Shown here one piece after another: positions 28,669 through 38,137 of a stretch of DNA of 64,000 nt. A program made the position numbers and the translations under genes. Every line of letters begins with the position of its first letter. Within the stretch, counting starts at the first letter, position 1. The stretch comes from DATFVA01 sp963721075 (GTDB taxonomy: Bacteria > Bacteroidota > Ignavibacteria > Ignavibacteriales > Ignavibacteriaceae): contig CAVRHV010000007.1 of assembly GCA_963721075.1 (NCBI GenBank), forward strand, positions 62,001-126,000, written 5' to 3'. Below the pieces are notes generated by a model. It was not told the origin of the DNA and did no database searches. It was given only the letters and a program-made list of their open reading frames with translations.

Positions 28669-29854
28669 TTTTATCTCTGTTGATCCTGATACTGCCGTCA
28701 GCAAATATCAGTTCTGTTTCCTCAGTTAAATTAAATTGGGTACTTCTCTTTACATACTTGTTATTCTGTCTCACAAGTGCAAAACCTCTTTCAAGTGTCC
28801 GGTTAATATTATTTGATTCAATAATTTTAGTTAGAAGAGAAACTTTATTGCTGTGTAATAATATTCTGTGATCGGTTGTCTGAAGCACTTTATAAAGCAG
28901 GTTATCAACAAACTGCGATTTATTTCTCACAATATCTAAGGGAACCCTGAACCCGTATGAACTTAGAACTGAACTGAGTCTTTTTCTCCCTTTTCGGCAT
29001 AATTCATTAATTTTTAATGTAGAATTATAGGAAAAATCGTCTATAAAGGCAAAAATATCATCTTTATCGGGCGTGGCTAATTCCATCGCCGCAGAAGGCG
29101 TCGGTGCTCTCAAATCAGCAACAAAATCAGCTATCGTAAAGTCTATCTCATGTCCTACCCCGCTGATTACGGGGATACGCGAATTGTAAACAGCACGGGC
29201 TACTATTTCTTCATTAAATGCCCATAGATCTTCAATTGAGCCTCCGCCCCTGGCTATGATTATTACATCTACATCCCCGAGGGAGTTCAGCTGTTTTATA
29301 CCGTCAACTATAGTTTCCGCAGAACCTGTTCCCTGAACTCTGGCAGGAGTTATCACCAGCTCGGCAAGAGGATATCTTCTCTCTGCTACACTTATCATAT
29401 CTTTGAAGGCAGCTCCGTCAGCAGCCGTAACAATACCGATCTTCTGCGGGAAGACAGGAATTTTCTTTTTATGTGAGACATCAAACAGTCCTTCTTCTGC
29501 CAGTTTCTGTTTCAGCATCTCAAAAGCAGCCTGCAATTCACCGACTCCTGCCGGCTTCATAGAACGCACATCAACCTGGTAGGTTCCTCTCGGCGGATAA
29601 ACAGATAGTTTACCGTTAACAATTACTTTCATTCCGTCCTGGGGAGTAAAGAAGACATAATTATTATATCCTCTCCACATTGTGCAGCTGATCAGGGCAT
29701 CAGAATCTTTAAGATTGAAATACCAGTGTCCCGAATTATGAGCTTTGAAATTTGATATCTCTCCGATAACCGAAACCTGGGAGAATTCATCTTCAAGGCT
29801 TTGTTTAATCTGCTTTGTTATCTCAGAAACTGTTAGCGGTTTTGCTGTTATCAT
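28661..29854 (-). CDS. xseA: Exodeoxyribonuclease VII large subunit
   Basis: A 397-residue catalytic subunit. It has the N-terminal OB fold (VIGEISNFKAHNSGHWYFNL), then the nuclease core with GTGSAETIVDGI, IIARGGGSIEDLWAFNEE and VISGVGHEIDFTIADFVADL. It starts the six-gene run xseA-xseB-dxs-oxidoreductase-regulator-kinase, all minus strand with tiny gaps or overlaps. Confidence 0.96.
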   Translation of the reverse strand: MITAKPLTVSEITKQIKQSLEDEFSQVSVIGEISNFKAHNSGHWYFNLKDSDALISCTMWRGYNNYVFFTPQDGMKVIVNGKLSVYPPRGTYQVDVRSMKPAGVGELQAAFEMLKQKLAEEGLFDVSHKKKIPVFPQKIGIVTAADGAAFKDMISVAERRYPLAELVITPARVQGTGSAETIVDGIKQLNSLGDVDVIIIARGGGSIEDLWAFNEEIVARAVYNSRIPVISGVGHEIDFTIADFVADLRAPTPSAAMELATPDKDDIFAFIDDFSYNSTLKINELCRKGRKRLSSVLSSYGFRVPLDIVRNKSQFVDNLLYKVLQTTDHRILLHSNKVSLLTKIIESNNINRTLERGFALVRQNNKYVKRSTQFNLTEETELIFADGSIRINRDKNE

Positions 29855-29868
29855 AAGAAATTAAGTTA

Positions 29869-32391
29869 TCAAAATTTAATACTAAAACCCAGTGTGGGTA
29901 TTATAGGGAACATAGTGCTCGTATCACGGCCGAGTGTCAGGTCATTATTAATATAATAATCATATCCGATAACATTCGAGCGGTTGTATGCATTAATAAC
30001 ATCCAGATAGAATGCCCAGTCGAGACCCCAGAAATTCGTTACTGCCGTAAAACGCACATCCAGTCGGTGATAAGGCGGTTTTCTCGCATTCAGTCTCTGA
30101 TTATTATAATCAACATCATAAATAACTTCACCGTTCCCTCCAAAGTAAGGTATTCTGGTAGCAACCTCAGGTGTCTCAGGAACTCCGTCTCCATTTTCAT
30201 CCACAAGTACTATCCTGGGTTTTACACCCGAAGGCAGTGTGATCGGAAAACCTGAGCCGTACTGCCATCTGATGCCCACATCAAGCCAATGCGTAAGCTG
30301 ATAGTTAAGGACAATGTTTACAGTATGCCTCTGATCGAAACGGAAAGGACGAATAATTCCATCCTCATTCCTTTCTGCAACAGAATAAGAATAACTGATC
30401 CAGCCAGATAAGTTGTCATCGGAGCCGTGATTCTTTTTTGCAAGGAAAATCTCAGCACCATAGGCACTTCCATCGGCATTATTCACTGGTATCTGTGTAA
30501 GAGAATCACCGGGTACTGCAACAGGCTGTGTCCATCCATCGGGATAACGGGGATCTTTACCCGGAATCGGGTTGGTGACATACTGCAGGCCGGGAACAAC
30601 TTTTTGTACTATCAGGTTATGGAAATCTTTATAGTAACCCTCAAGTTTTATACTCCACTCTGAACTAAGCCATCGTTCTAAACCTACAATATAATGGAGT
30701 GCCTGCTCAGCTTTCAGGTTCCTGGCATATACATTACTCAGGTCATATAAAACATTTTCATCCCTGAGTTTTTCATATCCGGGAGACTGATAATAGATGC
30801 CCCAGACAGCTCTTAATGTTGTCAGTTCATCAAAAGCGTACGACATTGAAATTCTGGGTGCAAGGTATGCTTTGTTTAGTATATCATAATAATCAAAACG
30901 CAGTCCCGGCTGCAAATAAAACTTTTTATTCAATGAAAAGTTGTTCTGTACAAAAGCATGATATCTCTTATCATCCCTGCTATCTTTAAGGTCATTCAGC
31001 ACAGCGCGGAATTGAGGGTTGGAAGAAAAGAATGCTCTCAGTTCAGGGTCAATATCGAATTTGAAATCAATAATAGTTCTCAGAAAATCAACACCGGCAC
31101 CTGCTTCAAAAATATTGTCGCCCCATAAATATGTTGCATAATCGTCTATTGAATATTTCTGAAAAGTGAAATCTGAATTAAACTTAAAATACAAAAGGTA
31201 GGGTGCGAGAGTATCGGGTATAACATTCTTAAAATCCTCCCGGTTTAAGGATGGATCAAGAACTTCGGAATTGAAATCAGCAGCACCATGATTTGTATAA
31301 TAAGATCCGACAACTTTGTTAAGAAATTTTGTATTTGGTGTAAAGTGCCAGGCAACACTGGCAACATTATTAAGAGTAATGTTTGAAACGCCTATACTAT
31401 CGGCGGTTTTTCTTTTCTTGGCACTTACAATATCCACACCGTCGCGTGAGTATATCCCATTGAGCAGGATTTTATTCCCATTGTAAGGACCGATAACAAT
31501 TTTTGTCTGAAAATCATAGAAATTCGGGAAGCTTACATTTTGATCAACAAGTCCGGCATTCTTTACGAACGGTTCGATAATAAGATCATAATAAGTGCGG
31601 CGGGAATTCAACATCCAGCTGCCTTTCAGACTGAAAGGATTTTTTCCTTCAAGTACCAGATTTGCATCAATAATTGAGGCGTTGAGACTCCCCGAAAGGT
31701 TCTTATTATCATTGCCTTCCTTGTTTGTAACATCAAGGACTGCAGAAAGCCGGTCACCGTAACGCGCCGGGAAACCGCCCGTGATCAGGTTTACATCTTC
31801 AACGGCATCGGGGTTGAACATACTGATAACTCCGTAAAGCCGGTAAGGATTAAAAATCTCGACATCGTCCATTATGATAAGGTTCTGATCGGGCCCGCTT
31901 CCTCTTATTATAAGCTGAGAGGAAAAATCGTTAGGGGCAAGAACACCCGGCAGCGACTGCAGGGTTCTCAAAACATCTTCACCTGCACCCGGTAGTATTT
32001 TCGCGCTTCTCGGATTAAGATCTATAAGGCTGGTCCTTGTGTCACGCTGTTCCTGCTTTTTCATCCCGGTGACTTCAACTTCCCCTACTTCAATTACGGT
32101 TTCTTTTAGGACAATATTAATTTCAATCTTCTTCCCCGGAAGAATATTCACATCTCTTTCTTCTGTTTTATAGCCTACAGAGCTGAACCTTAATATTTGT
32201 TTACCTTCGGGAATTCCCCTGAGAGTGTAATTTCCGTTTTTATCGGTAACTGTTCCATAGCCGGTATTCAGCACAAGAATATTTACAGAGGGAACAGGAT
32301 TATTCCCATCGGTAACTTTCCCCGTAACTAAACCTGTCTGTGCTTTAGTCAGTGAAGTTAAGATTATTATTATGAAAGTAACATATTTCAT
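29869..32391 (-). CDS. TonB-dependent outer-membrane receptor
   Basis: The 840-residue protein has a signal peptide (MKYVTFIIIILTSLTKAQ), a carboxypeptidase-regulatory-like beta sandwich at about 20-105 (GLVTGKVTDGNNPVPSVNIL), a plug domain at about 120-230 (LQSLPGVLAPNDFSSQLIIR, then FPARYGDRLSAVLDV) and a 22-strand-type barrel ending LGFSIKF. It would take up a scarce ligand (siderophore, cobalamin, glycan or peptide) using TonB energy. No SusD-like gene is adjacent, so it is not a glycan-utilisation SusC pair. Ligand unknown. Confidence 0.92.
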   Translation of the reverse strand: MKYVTFIIIILTSLTKAQTGLVTGKVTDGNNPVPSVNILVLNTGYGTVTDKNGNYTLRGIPEGKQILRFSSVGYKTEERDVNILPGKKIEINIVLKETVIEVGEVEVTGMKKQEQRDTRTSLIDLNPRSAKILPGAGEDVLRTLQSLPGVLAPNDFSSQLIIRGSGPDQNLIIMDDVEIFNPYRLYGVISMFNPDAVEDVNLITGGFPARYGDRLSAVLDVTNKEGNDNKNLSGSLNASIIDANLVLEGKNPFSLKGSWMLNSRRTYYDLIIEPFVKNAGLVDQNVSFPNFYDFQTKIVIGPYNGNKILLNGIYSRDGVDIVSAKKRKTADSIGVSNITLNNVASVAWHFTPNTKFLNKVVGSYYTNHGAADFNSEVLDPSLNREDFKNVIPDTLAPYLLYFKFNSDFTFQKYSIDDYATYLWGDNIFEAGAGVDFLRTIIDFKFDIDPELRAFFSSNPQFRAVLNDLKDSRDDKRYHAFVQNNFSLNKKFYLQPGLRFDYYDILNKAYLAPRISMSYAFDELTTLRAVWGIYYQSPGYEKLRDENVLYDLSNVYARNLKAEQALHYIVGLERWLSSEWSIKLEGYYKDFHNLIVQKVVPGLQYVTNPIPGKDPRYPDGWTQPVAVPGDSLTQIPVNNADGSAYGAEIFLAKKNHGSDDNLSGWISYSYSVAERNEDGIIRPFRFDQRHTVNIVLNYQLTHWLDVGIRWQYGSGFPITLPSGVKPRIVLVDENGDGVPETPEVATRIPYFGGNGEVIYDVDYNNQRLNARKPPYHRLDVRFTAVTNFWGLDWAFYLDVINAYNRSNVIGYDYYINNDLTLGRDTSTMFPIIPTLGFSIKF

Positions 32392-32516
32392 TAAGAATGA
32401 TCAGTTTTTATACTAAAACATTCTGAATTATATAATCGTTCCGGATTCAGACGATAAATCTAAACATATTACGAGTGAATAGAAGTGCAGTTTTTGAAGA
32501 TATTTCAGGACATTTT

Positions 32517-33348
32517 CTACAAATACAACGAGAAGAAACTTGAATATAATCCTATAGAAAACTCATGGAATTCGCTTCCCTTTTCACCTGGTTTTGCATT
32601 AAATCTATATCTTGCGTAAACAGTAAATGTATTGATTATTCTGAACAGACCAACAGAAAGTTCAGGAGAAATCCCGTTAAAACCGTTAAAATTAGTAAAT
32701 CCATTTATACCCGGAGCTACGTATTCTATGCCCGGAACTACAATAATATGTTTATACCCTACCCTGAAAAAGTTTTTTATGGGAGCATTAAAAATATGCG
32801 AGTATTCAACTGAAAAATATCCTATCGGGATACCTGTACCCGGCGCCTCTGATAGAGATCAGGGGTATTTCTTTGGTCAGACTGAAATAATCCTCAGTCT
32901 TTTCATTTACATACACTGGCGAAGGAAGTCCGAATACGGCTGCCCCGAAGACACATAATAGAAGAAAATTGGAACCACCTTCAACCTTTGTTTCTTCAGG
33001 CAGTTCGAATTCATACTTCTCACTCGTATATTGGTTTCCCGCAGAATCCTCAACCTGGATTACAAATGGAACATTCTTCTGTTTAAAATGAAGATCTGAG
33101 ATATCAATATTTATTTTGTGACTTTCTGTGAGTTCGCTGGAAACTTCATACACATAGCTGTTTTCAATTATAACTTTTGATTTGGCAGGAGCACTGGTAA
33201 AGAACGAAAGCATAAAAGTATGTGGGACTTCAGGCGTAACAAAAGAATCTATAAGATAAACCTCAATAGAATCTGAATCATCCTGTGCTTTAACAGCGGC
33301 TGACAGGGCGATCATCAGGGTTATGATAAATAGTACTTTTATCTTCAT
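32517..33348 (-). CDS. Secreted/outer-membrane protein of unknown function, one frameshift
   Basis: A signal peptide (KIKVLFIITLMIALSAAVKAQ) is followed by a beta-rich domain of about 110 residues and a hydrophobic stretch (NFLLLCVFGAAVFGL). Near 32840 an extra G in a GGG run breaks the frame; the next frame continues GTGIPIGYFSVEYSHIFNAP with barrel-like strands to a TAG at 32517-32519. Corrected length is about 277 residues. I recognise no family. The ATG at 33348 is preferred over 33363 because signal peptides rarely carry the extra MLEKF. It sits upstream of the TonB receptor gene on the same strand. Confidence 0.65.
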
Positions 33349-33393
33349 AAATTTTTCCAGCATATGGATTTAATGAGTACACTAAAATAAATA

Positions 33394-33430
33394 AAAAGGC
33401 CACTCAAAAAAATTCATTTGAGTGACCTTT
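33394..33430 (-). terminator. Rho-independent terminator
   Basis: On the minus strand AAAGGTCACTCAAA...TTTGAGTGGCCTTT then TTTAT: a 14-bp stem with one G-T pair and a T-tract, placed after the PLP-enzyme gene that ends at 33456. Confidence 0.88.
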
Positions 33431-33455
33431 AACAAAAAGCACAGATAAACGTAAT

Positions 33456-34784
33456 TTATACCATATTCAGACATTCATCGAGATCCATAAGTATGTCATT
33501 GGTATTCTCAAGTCCAAACGCAATTCTTATTCCACCGGGATCTATTCCGAACCCAAGGAGCTTATCGGGGGCAATCATTGAATGCGTCATTGAGGCCGGA
33601 TGTTCAATCAGCGTTCTTGTATGTCCAAGACTTACTGCCAGCGTCATCGTATATGCATGTTCGGCAGCATAATTCATAAACCTTCTGCCATTCTCCTTGC
33701 TTTCAGCCGGGTTGGAACCTTTCAGAACAAAGTAAATGAGACTCCCGGGAGCAAAGTTTCCTTCGAAATCTTTCATCTGCTTCTTAGCGGTTTCGTAATA
33801 CTTGTAATTCGGTAAACCGGGATAATTGACGTATTCAACCTTTGGATGAGAATTAAGATATTCAGCGACCCTGCCGGCCGATTTCATCTGCTGTTTAATT
33901 CTTACAGGCAGAGTGGGCAGTCCGTATGTTGTAATCGTCCACGCAGTTTTATTATTAAGTACGGCTCCGAAATCTTTACGGTAAAGCAGAAGCATATCCT
34001 TATACTTATTTTTACCGATAACAACACCGCCCATATCAGTTCCAAAACCACCCAATCCTTTTGTCAATGAATTAACCGAGAAGTTCGCTCCAAGTTCAAT
34101 AGGCCTCTGACAGAAAGGGGTTGCAAAGGTATTATCAACTACTATTTTAATTCTTTCTGCTTCATCCCTGTTTTCATTTATGGTATCAACCAGTCTCCGT
34201 AATTCCCCGATATCTATGATATCCAGGTTCGGATTGGCAGGTGATTCAAGGTAAACCACCCGGGTTTGAGGCGTAACAAAATTCAGCAGGTTTTCCGGAA
34301 TTGTCAGGTCAACAAGATGAGTTTTAATGTTGTATCTGGGCAGCCAGTTAGTGAATAAGGAATAGGTACATCCATAAAGCGTCATATGAGATATAATCTC
34401 ATCGCCGGATTTAGTCAGCATACCGATAATTCCTGAGATCGCACCCATTCCGGTAGAAAAGGTAACTGCCATTTCTCCTCTTTCTGCATAGGCAAGGTTT
34501 TCCTCCAGGATATCTTTATTAGGTTCTCCGAGTCTGTCATAAATATAAATCGGCATCGGATCTTCGCCGGTAACAGGCGAGTTAGCAAATTCCTGAAATC
34601 CTTCAGCTCCCCGTTCAACAGAGTCCAGACGATAAATTACTGAGGAAGTAATAGGCGGAAGTACGTGGTGCTTATAATCCCATTTCTTGGTGAAGTTCTT
34701 TCCGTAAATAAGGTGAGTATCCATTGAATATTTGGTATCATCAACCAGGTTCATTTCCGGATTTGTTTTTTCTTCGGTATTCAT
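33456..34784 (-). CDS. Cys/Met metabolism PLP-dependent enzyme (methionine gamma-lyase / O-acetylhomoserine sulfhydrylase-like)
   Basis: A 442-residue member of the trans-sulfuration PLP family. The PLP lysine is in SVNSLTKGLGGFG; EMAVTFSTGMGAISGIIGML and VVDNTFATPFCQRP are family blocks, as is LIEHPASMTHSM. Compared with the gene at 35381 it has a longer N-terminus and an insert, closer to lyase/sulfhydrylase types. I chose the ATG at 34784, which has GGGGAG 6 bp upstream; the in-frame ATG at 34931 would add 49 hydrophobic residues unlike any cytosolic PLP enzyme. The exact reaction cannot be set from sequence. Confidence 0.85.
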   Translation of the reverse strand: MNTEEKTNPEMNLVDDTKYSMDTHLIYGKNFTKKWDYKHHVLPPITSSVIYRLDSVERGAEGFQEFANSPVTGEDPMPIYIYDRLGEPNKDILEENLAYAERGEMAVTFSTGMGAISGIIGMLTKSGDEIISHMTLYGCTYSLFTNWLPRYNIKTHLVDLTIPENLLNFVTPQTRVVYLESPANPNLDIIDIGELRRLVDTINENRDEAERIKIVVDNTFATPFCQRPIELGANFSVNSLTKGLGGFGTDMGGVVIGKNKYKDMLLLYRKDFGAVLNNKTAWTITTYGLPTLPVRIKQQMKSAGRVAEYLNSHPKVEYVNYPGLPNYKYYETAKKQMKDFEGNFAPGSLIYFVLKGSNPAESKENGRRFMNYAAEHAYTMTLAVSLGHTRTLIEHPASMTHSMIAPDKLLGFGIDPGGIRIAFGLENTNDILMDLDECLNMV

Positions 34785-34970
34785 ATTTCTCCCCGTCTGA
34801 TTATAAAAAATTACTTTAACAAAAATACGCAGAATAAAAATGAATAGTAATGTAAACTCCCGGTAGACGACACAGCTGATCGCCAAAACCGGGATGAAAA
34901 AAACCTGTTTGGCTCCCAAAAACCTGACCATTCTCCCCTGATCCGACTTATTCTCCTATCAATACACAGT

Positions 34971-35047
34971 TCCAACTGCGCTCCAACTGCGCTTCAACTA
35001 CGCTCCAACTACGCTTCAACTACGCTTCAACTACGCTTCACATACGC
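34971..35047. repeat. 11-bp tandem repeat, seven copies
   Basis: Seven consecutive 11-bp units: two TCCAACTGCGC, then variants of TTCAACTACGC and TCCAACTACGC, ending with a changed TTCACATACGC. It lies in the 600-bp gap between the two PLP-enzyme genes. No ORF uses it convincingly. The unit length is close to one DNA helical turn. Function unknown. Confidence 0.9.
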
Positions 35048-35130
35048 TTTAATTACTAATCATCCTGAGAGATAGAACCGGGAATTTTTAAGATTGGAGT
35101 TGAAAAATAGGTGATTTTTTACAGGCTATA

Positions 35131-35157
35131 TAAATAAAAACCGGTCATGCGACCAGT
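35131..35157 (-). terminator. Rho-independent terminator
   Basis: Minus strand ACTGGTC-GCAT-GACCGGT followed by TTTTTATTT: a 7-bp stem with T-tract, downstream of the cystathionine beta-synthase / gamma-lyase pair and of the small decayed ORF at 35184-35320. It probably ends that transcript. Confidence 0.8.
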
Positions 35158-35183
35158 CTTGAACTGCATATTACAAGAAAGTA

Positions 35184-35320
35184 TTAACCATTAATTTCCG
35201 GTTTTACTTCCAGTTTGTTTATCAGATCAATAACCCCCATGACAGGCTTGCTGAAATTAAAATTTTGGTAAGGCGGTTCATTTCATCAACTCCTTTTATT
35301 ATCATAAAGTCTTTAGACAT
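35184..35320 (-). pseudogene. Small decayed ORF, unknown
   Basis: An ATG at 35320 opens MSKDFMIIKGVDEMNRLTKI, which stops early; the next frame continues VMGVIDLINKLEVKPEING to a stop at 35184. Together they would make about 45 residues, with AAAGGAG before an internal ATG. It matches nothing I recognise and may be chance. The rest of the 34785-35380 gap holds only the 11-bp repeat and a terminator. Confidence 0.3.
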
Positions 35321-35380
35321 AACAAGATACGATGCGGAACCAAACGGTCAATGATGTGAAGCAATGCCTGGGCAGACTAT

Positions 35381-36517
35381 CTAATCTTTAATAGCTTGTT
35401 CCAGGTCTTCTATCAGATCTTCAATATCCTCTATTCCTACAGAAAAGCGAATCAGGCTGTCAGTCAATCCCATTTCTTCGCGTTTTTCTTTTGGAACTGC
35501 GGCATGTGTCATACTTGCAGGGTGACTGATAAGACTTTCAACACCACCTAAACTTTCGCCGAGAGTAAAGATCTTCACGTTTTTCAGAATTTTCTTTGCT
35601 GTTTCAACATCACCGAAATCTGCGGAAATCATACCGCCATAACCGCGCATCTGTTTGCCGGCAAGTTCGTGCTGGGGATGTGAGGGCAGTCCGGGATAAT
35701 AAATCTTTTTACAATATCCGCTTGCTTCGAGATGTTTTGCAAACTTAACCGCATTCTCATTATGTCTCTGCATCCTGACTGCAAGAGTCTTTGTAGAACG
35801 TAGTATAAGCCAGCAGTCGAAGGGAGATGGTACTGCTCCCATCGCATTCTGTACGTATCTTAAACGGTCATGGATTTTTTCATCATTAGTCAGAAGAATT
35901 CCGCCAATTACATCGCTGTGGCCGTTCAGGTATTTTGTCTGACTGTGCAGTACGACTGATGCACCAAGTGTTAGCGGATTCTGGAAATAAGGACTCATAA
36001 ATGTATTATCAACAACACATATCAGGTTATTCTTTTTACAGATATCTGCAGTGCCTTTAATATCAGTCAGGTTCAGCATCGGGTTAGTGGGAGTTTCGAT
36101 GAATACCATTTTAGTATTTTTCATTATAGCATTCTCAATATTCTTAAGCTCCGTTGTGTTAACCCAGGAAAACTCAAGTCCGAAGTCCTTCATAATCAGT
36201 TCAAAAAGTCGGTATGTACCGCCATAAACATTGTGGGAAACTATTACGTGATCGCCCGCTTTAACAAGTGTAGTTAAAGCCTGAGTAGCAGCCAGTCCCG
36301 AAGAAAAGGCAATTCCAAATTTACCCTTTTCGAGGGCAGCGACATTCTTCTCCAGCGACTGGCGTGTAAGATTATGTGTGCGGCCGTATTCGAAGCCTTT
36401 ATTTTTTCCCAGCTCTTCCTGTGCATAAGTCGAAGTCTGGTAAATAGGGGTAATTACCGCCCCGGTTACGGGATCAGGTGTTTGTCCTGCGTGTATTGCA
36501 TCTGTCGAGAAACCCAT
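35381..36517 (-). CDS. Cystathionine gamma-lyase / gamma-synthase-like PLP enzyme
   Basis: A 378-residue trans-sulfuration enzyme: STDAIHAGQTPDPVTGAVIT, FEYGRTHNLTRQSLEKNVAA, VVDNTFMSPYFQNPL, PLP lysine in HSQTKYLNGHSDVIGG, and SLGGVESLISHPASMTHAAV. It follows cystathionine beta-synthase by 34 bp with AGGAG before its ATG. That pairing favours the lyase direction (cystathionine to cysteine, 2-oxobutyrate and ammonia), but gamma-synthase activity cannot be ruled out. Confidence 0.92.
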   Translation of the reverse strand: MGFSTDAIHAGQTPDPVTGAVITPIYQTSTYAQEELGKNKGFEYGRTHNLTRQSLEKNVAALEKGKFGIAFSSGLAATQALTTLVKAGDHVIVSHNVYGGTYRLFELIMKDFGLEFSWVNTTELKNIENAIMKNTKMVFIETPTNPMLNLTDIKGTADICKKNNLICVVDNTFMSPYFQNPLTLGASVVLHSQTKYLNGHSDVIGGILLTNDEKIHDRLRYVQNAMGAVPSPFDCWLILRSTKTLAVRMQRHNENAVKFAKHLEASGYCKKIYYPGLPSHPQHELAGKQMRGYGGMISADFGDVETAKKILKNVKIFTLGESLGGVESLISHPASMTHAAVPKEKREEMGLTDSLIRFSVGIEDIEDLIEDLEQAIKD

Positions 36518-36551
36518 TATCGCTCCTGAAATTAAAAGATTATCAAATTAT

Positions 36552-37919
36552 TCAATTTTTGTTATCAAAATTTATCAGGTCGTACCTGGTAATTATATCT
36601 GTAATTCTGCCGAAATCACTGACCAGCACGGCAGAATTTTCTTTAAGTACTTCTTTCACTATACCAATTTCTGTTTTGGCATCAAGTACCGGCACACATT
36701 CTTCCATCACATCCTGAACCGAAGCCTCAAGCAGTTCCTTATTATTCAGCAGCTTACTCATCAGCCTGTTTTCTCTGATGCATCCTATTGCTTTCCGGTT
36801 CAGCATAACAGGAATATTTGAATAGCCTTTTTTAGTTATCAGTTCCAGCGCATCCTTTACAAAAGCATCCGATTTAACATAAACGATATCTTCATTACCG
36901 TTGGATTTTTTCACCTCAGATATATCGCGCAGAGTTTTAATTTCCTTATCCAGCATCTGGTTTACTCTCAGCCATTCCACATTATGAACTTTTGAAAGGT
37001 ATCTTTCACCGGTATCACACACAAAGAAAACCACAACGTCATCTTCGCTCAGGTCTTTGGCTATCTCAAGCGTCACGTTAAGTATCGTACCCGTGCTTCC
37101 GCCGCAGAAGATACCCTCCTCTTTTGTTAATCTCCTAGCGGCCGCAAAAGATTCTCTGTCGCTTATGTTAATTATCTTATCTATATACTGAAAATGCACA
37201 TTTTCCGGAAGACAATCCTGCCCGATTCCCTCAACGAGATATGGAGTGCCTTTTATAATCTCACCAGTTTCTTTGTATGTCCTGAATATGGACCCAAGAG
37301 GATCTGCGCCAATTACTTTTATAGCGGGATTTTTTTCTTTCAGATATCTTCCGGTTCCGCTTATTGTTCCTCCGGTTCCTATGCTTGAAATAAGGTGAGT
37401 TATTTTTCCGTCAGTCTGTCTCCATATCTCAGGGCCGGTTGTCTTGTAATGAATTTCAGGATTCGAAGGATTGGAATACTGGTAGGCAAAAATCGAATTA
37501 GGTGTTTCTTTATGAATACGTTTTGCCACATTAACGTAGTATTCAGGACTATCAGGCTCAACTGCATTTGAAACGACTATCACTTCACCACCCAGTGCAC
37601 GAAGATAATTTATCTTTTCAGAGCTTACTTTGTCAGTAACTACAAATATTGTTTTATAACCTTTTACAGCCGCTGTCAGGGCCAATCCTATTCCGGTATT
37701 GCCGCTGGTTGCTTCAATAATAGTTCCGCCTTCTTTCAGTTCACCATTTTTTTCGGCTGCCTCTATCATCGACAAACCTATGCGATCTTTCACGCTGCCG
37801 CCCGGGTTGGCCGATTCCAGTTTTGCAAATATCTGCGGCTTTAAACCTTTCGTAATACGGTTAAGCTTTATAAGCGGGGTATTTCCAATGGTCTCAAGAA
37901 TACTATTTTTATATTCCAT
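36552..37919 (-). CDS. Cystathionine beta-synthase with C-terminal CBS pair
   Basis: Residues 1-310 are a fold-type II PLP enzyme: IGNTPLIKLNRI, PGGSVKDRIGLSMIEAAE (PLP lysine in SVKDR), EATSGNTGIGLALTAA and GTGGTISGTGRYLKE. Residues about 335-455 hold two CBS motifs (YVKSDAFVKDALELITKKGY and VQDVMEECVPVLDAKTEIGI). The full architecture is that of cystathionine beta-synthase, which joins serine or O-acetylserine with homocysteine, rather than plain cysteine synthase. The CBS pair may bind an adenosyl ligand. First gene of the two-gene operon. Confidence 0.92.
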   Translation of the reverse strand: MEYKNSILETIGNTPLIKLNRITKGLKPQIFAKLESANPGGSVKDRIGLSMIEAAEKNGELKEGGTIIEATSGNTGIGLALTAAVKGYKTIFVVTDKVSSEKINYLRALGGEVIVVSNAVEPDSPEYYVNVAKRIHKETPNSIFAYQYSNPSNPEIHYKTTGPEIWRQTDGKITHLISSIGTGGTISGTGRYLKEKNPAIKVIGADPLGSIFRTYKETGEIIKGTPYLVEGIGQDCLPENVHFQYIDKIINISDRESFAAARRLTKEEGIFCGGSTGTILNVTLEIAKDLSEDDVVVFFVCDTGERYLSKVHNVEWLRVNQMLDKEIKTLRDISEVKKSNGNEDIVYVKSDAFVKDALELITKKGYSNIPVMLNRKAIGCIRENRLMSKLLNNKELLEASVQDVMEECVPVLDAKTEIGIVKEVLKENSAVLVSDFGRITDIITRYDLINFDNKN

Positions 37920-38137
37920 TTATTCATCCTGAATTTTTAAACATAACAATGCTCCCCCGTTGATACTAAAATTGTTTAATTGGTTAAAATGAAAGAATAA
38001 TAATAAGCAAATGTAGTGAATGATTAAAGCAATTTTAGTGAGCTAAAATAAATAACTGATGTTTTTGATATTAAAATCTCATCTAATTAAATTAAAATTG
38101 AAATTTCCGGGTATTTAGATTTTGTCTCAAAATACTG

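Noticed and set aside
32565..32958. Plus-strand ORFs in 32565-32958
   Set aside because: They lie opposite the frame-shifted minus-strand barrel protein, whose reading explains the region better.
34785..34931. N-terminal extension of the PLP enzyme to the ATG at 34931
   Set aside because: It would add about 49 hydrophobic residues to a cytosolic enzyme, while the ATG at 34784 has a good ribosome site and matches the family start.
34785..34970. SAM riboswitch before the sulfur-metabolism gene
   Set aside because: I looked for the conserved SAM-I core and pairing and did not see it.
34971..35047. CRISPR array
   Set aside because: The units are 11 bp and directly tandem with no spacers, and no cas gene is in the window.
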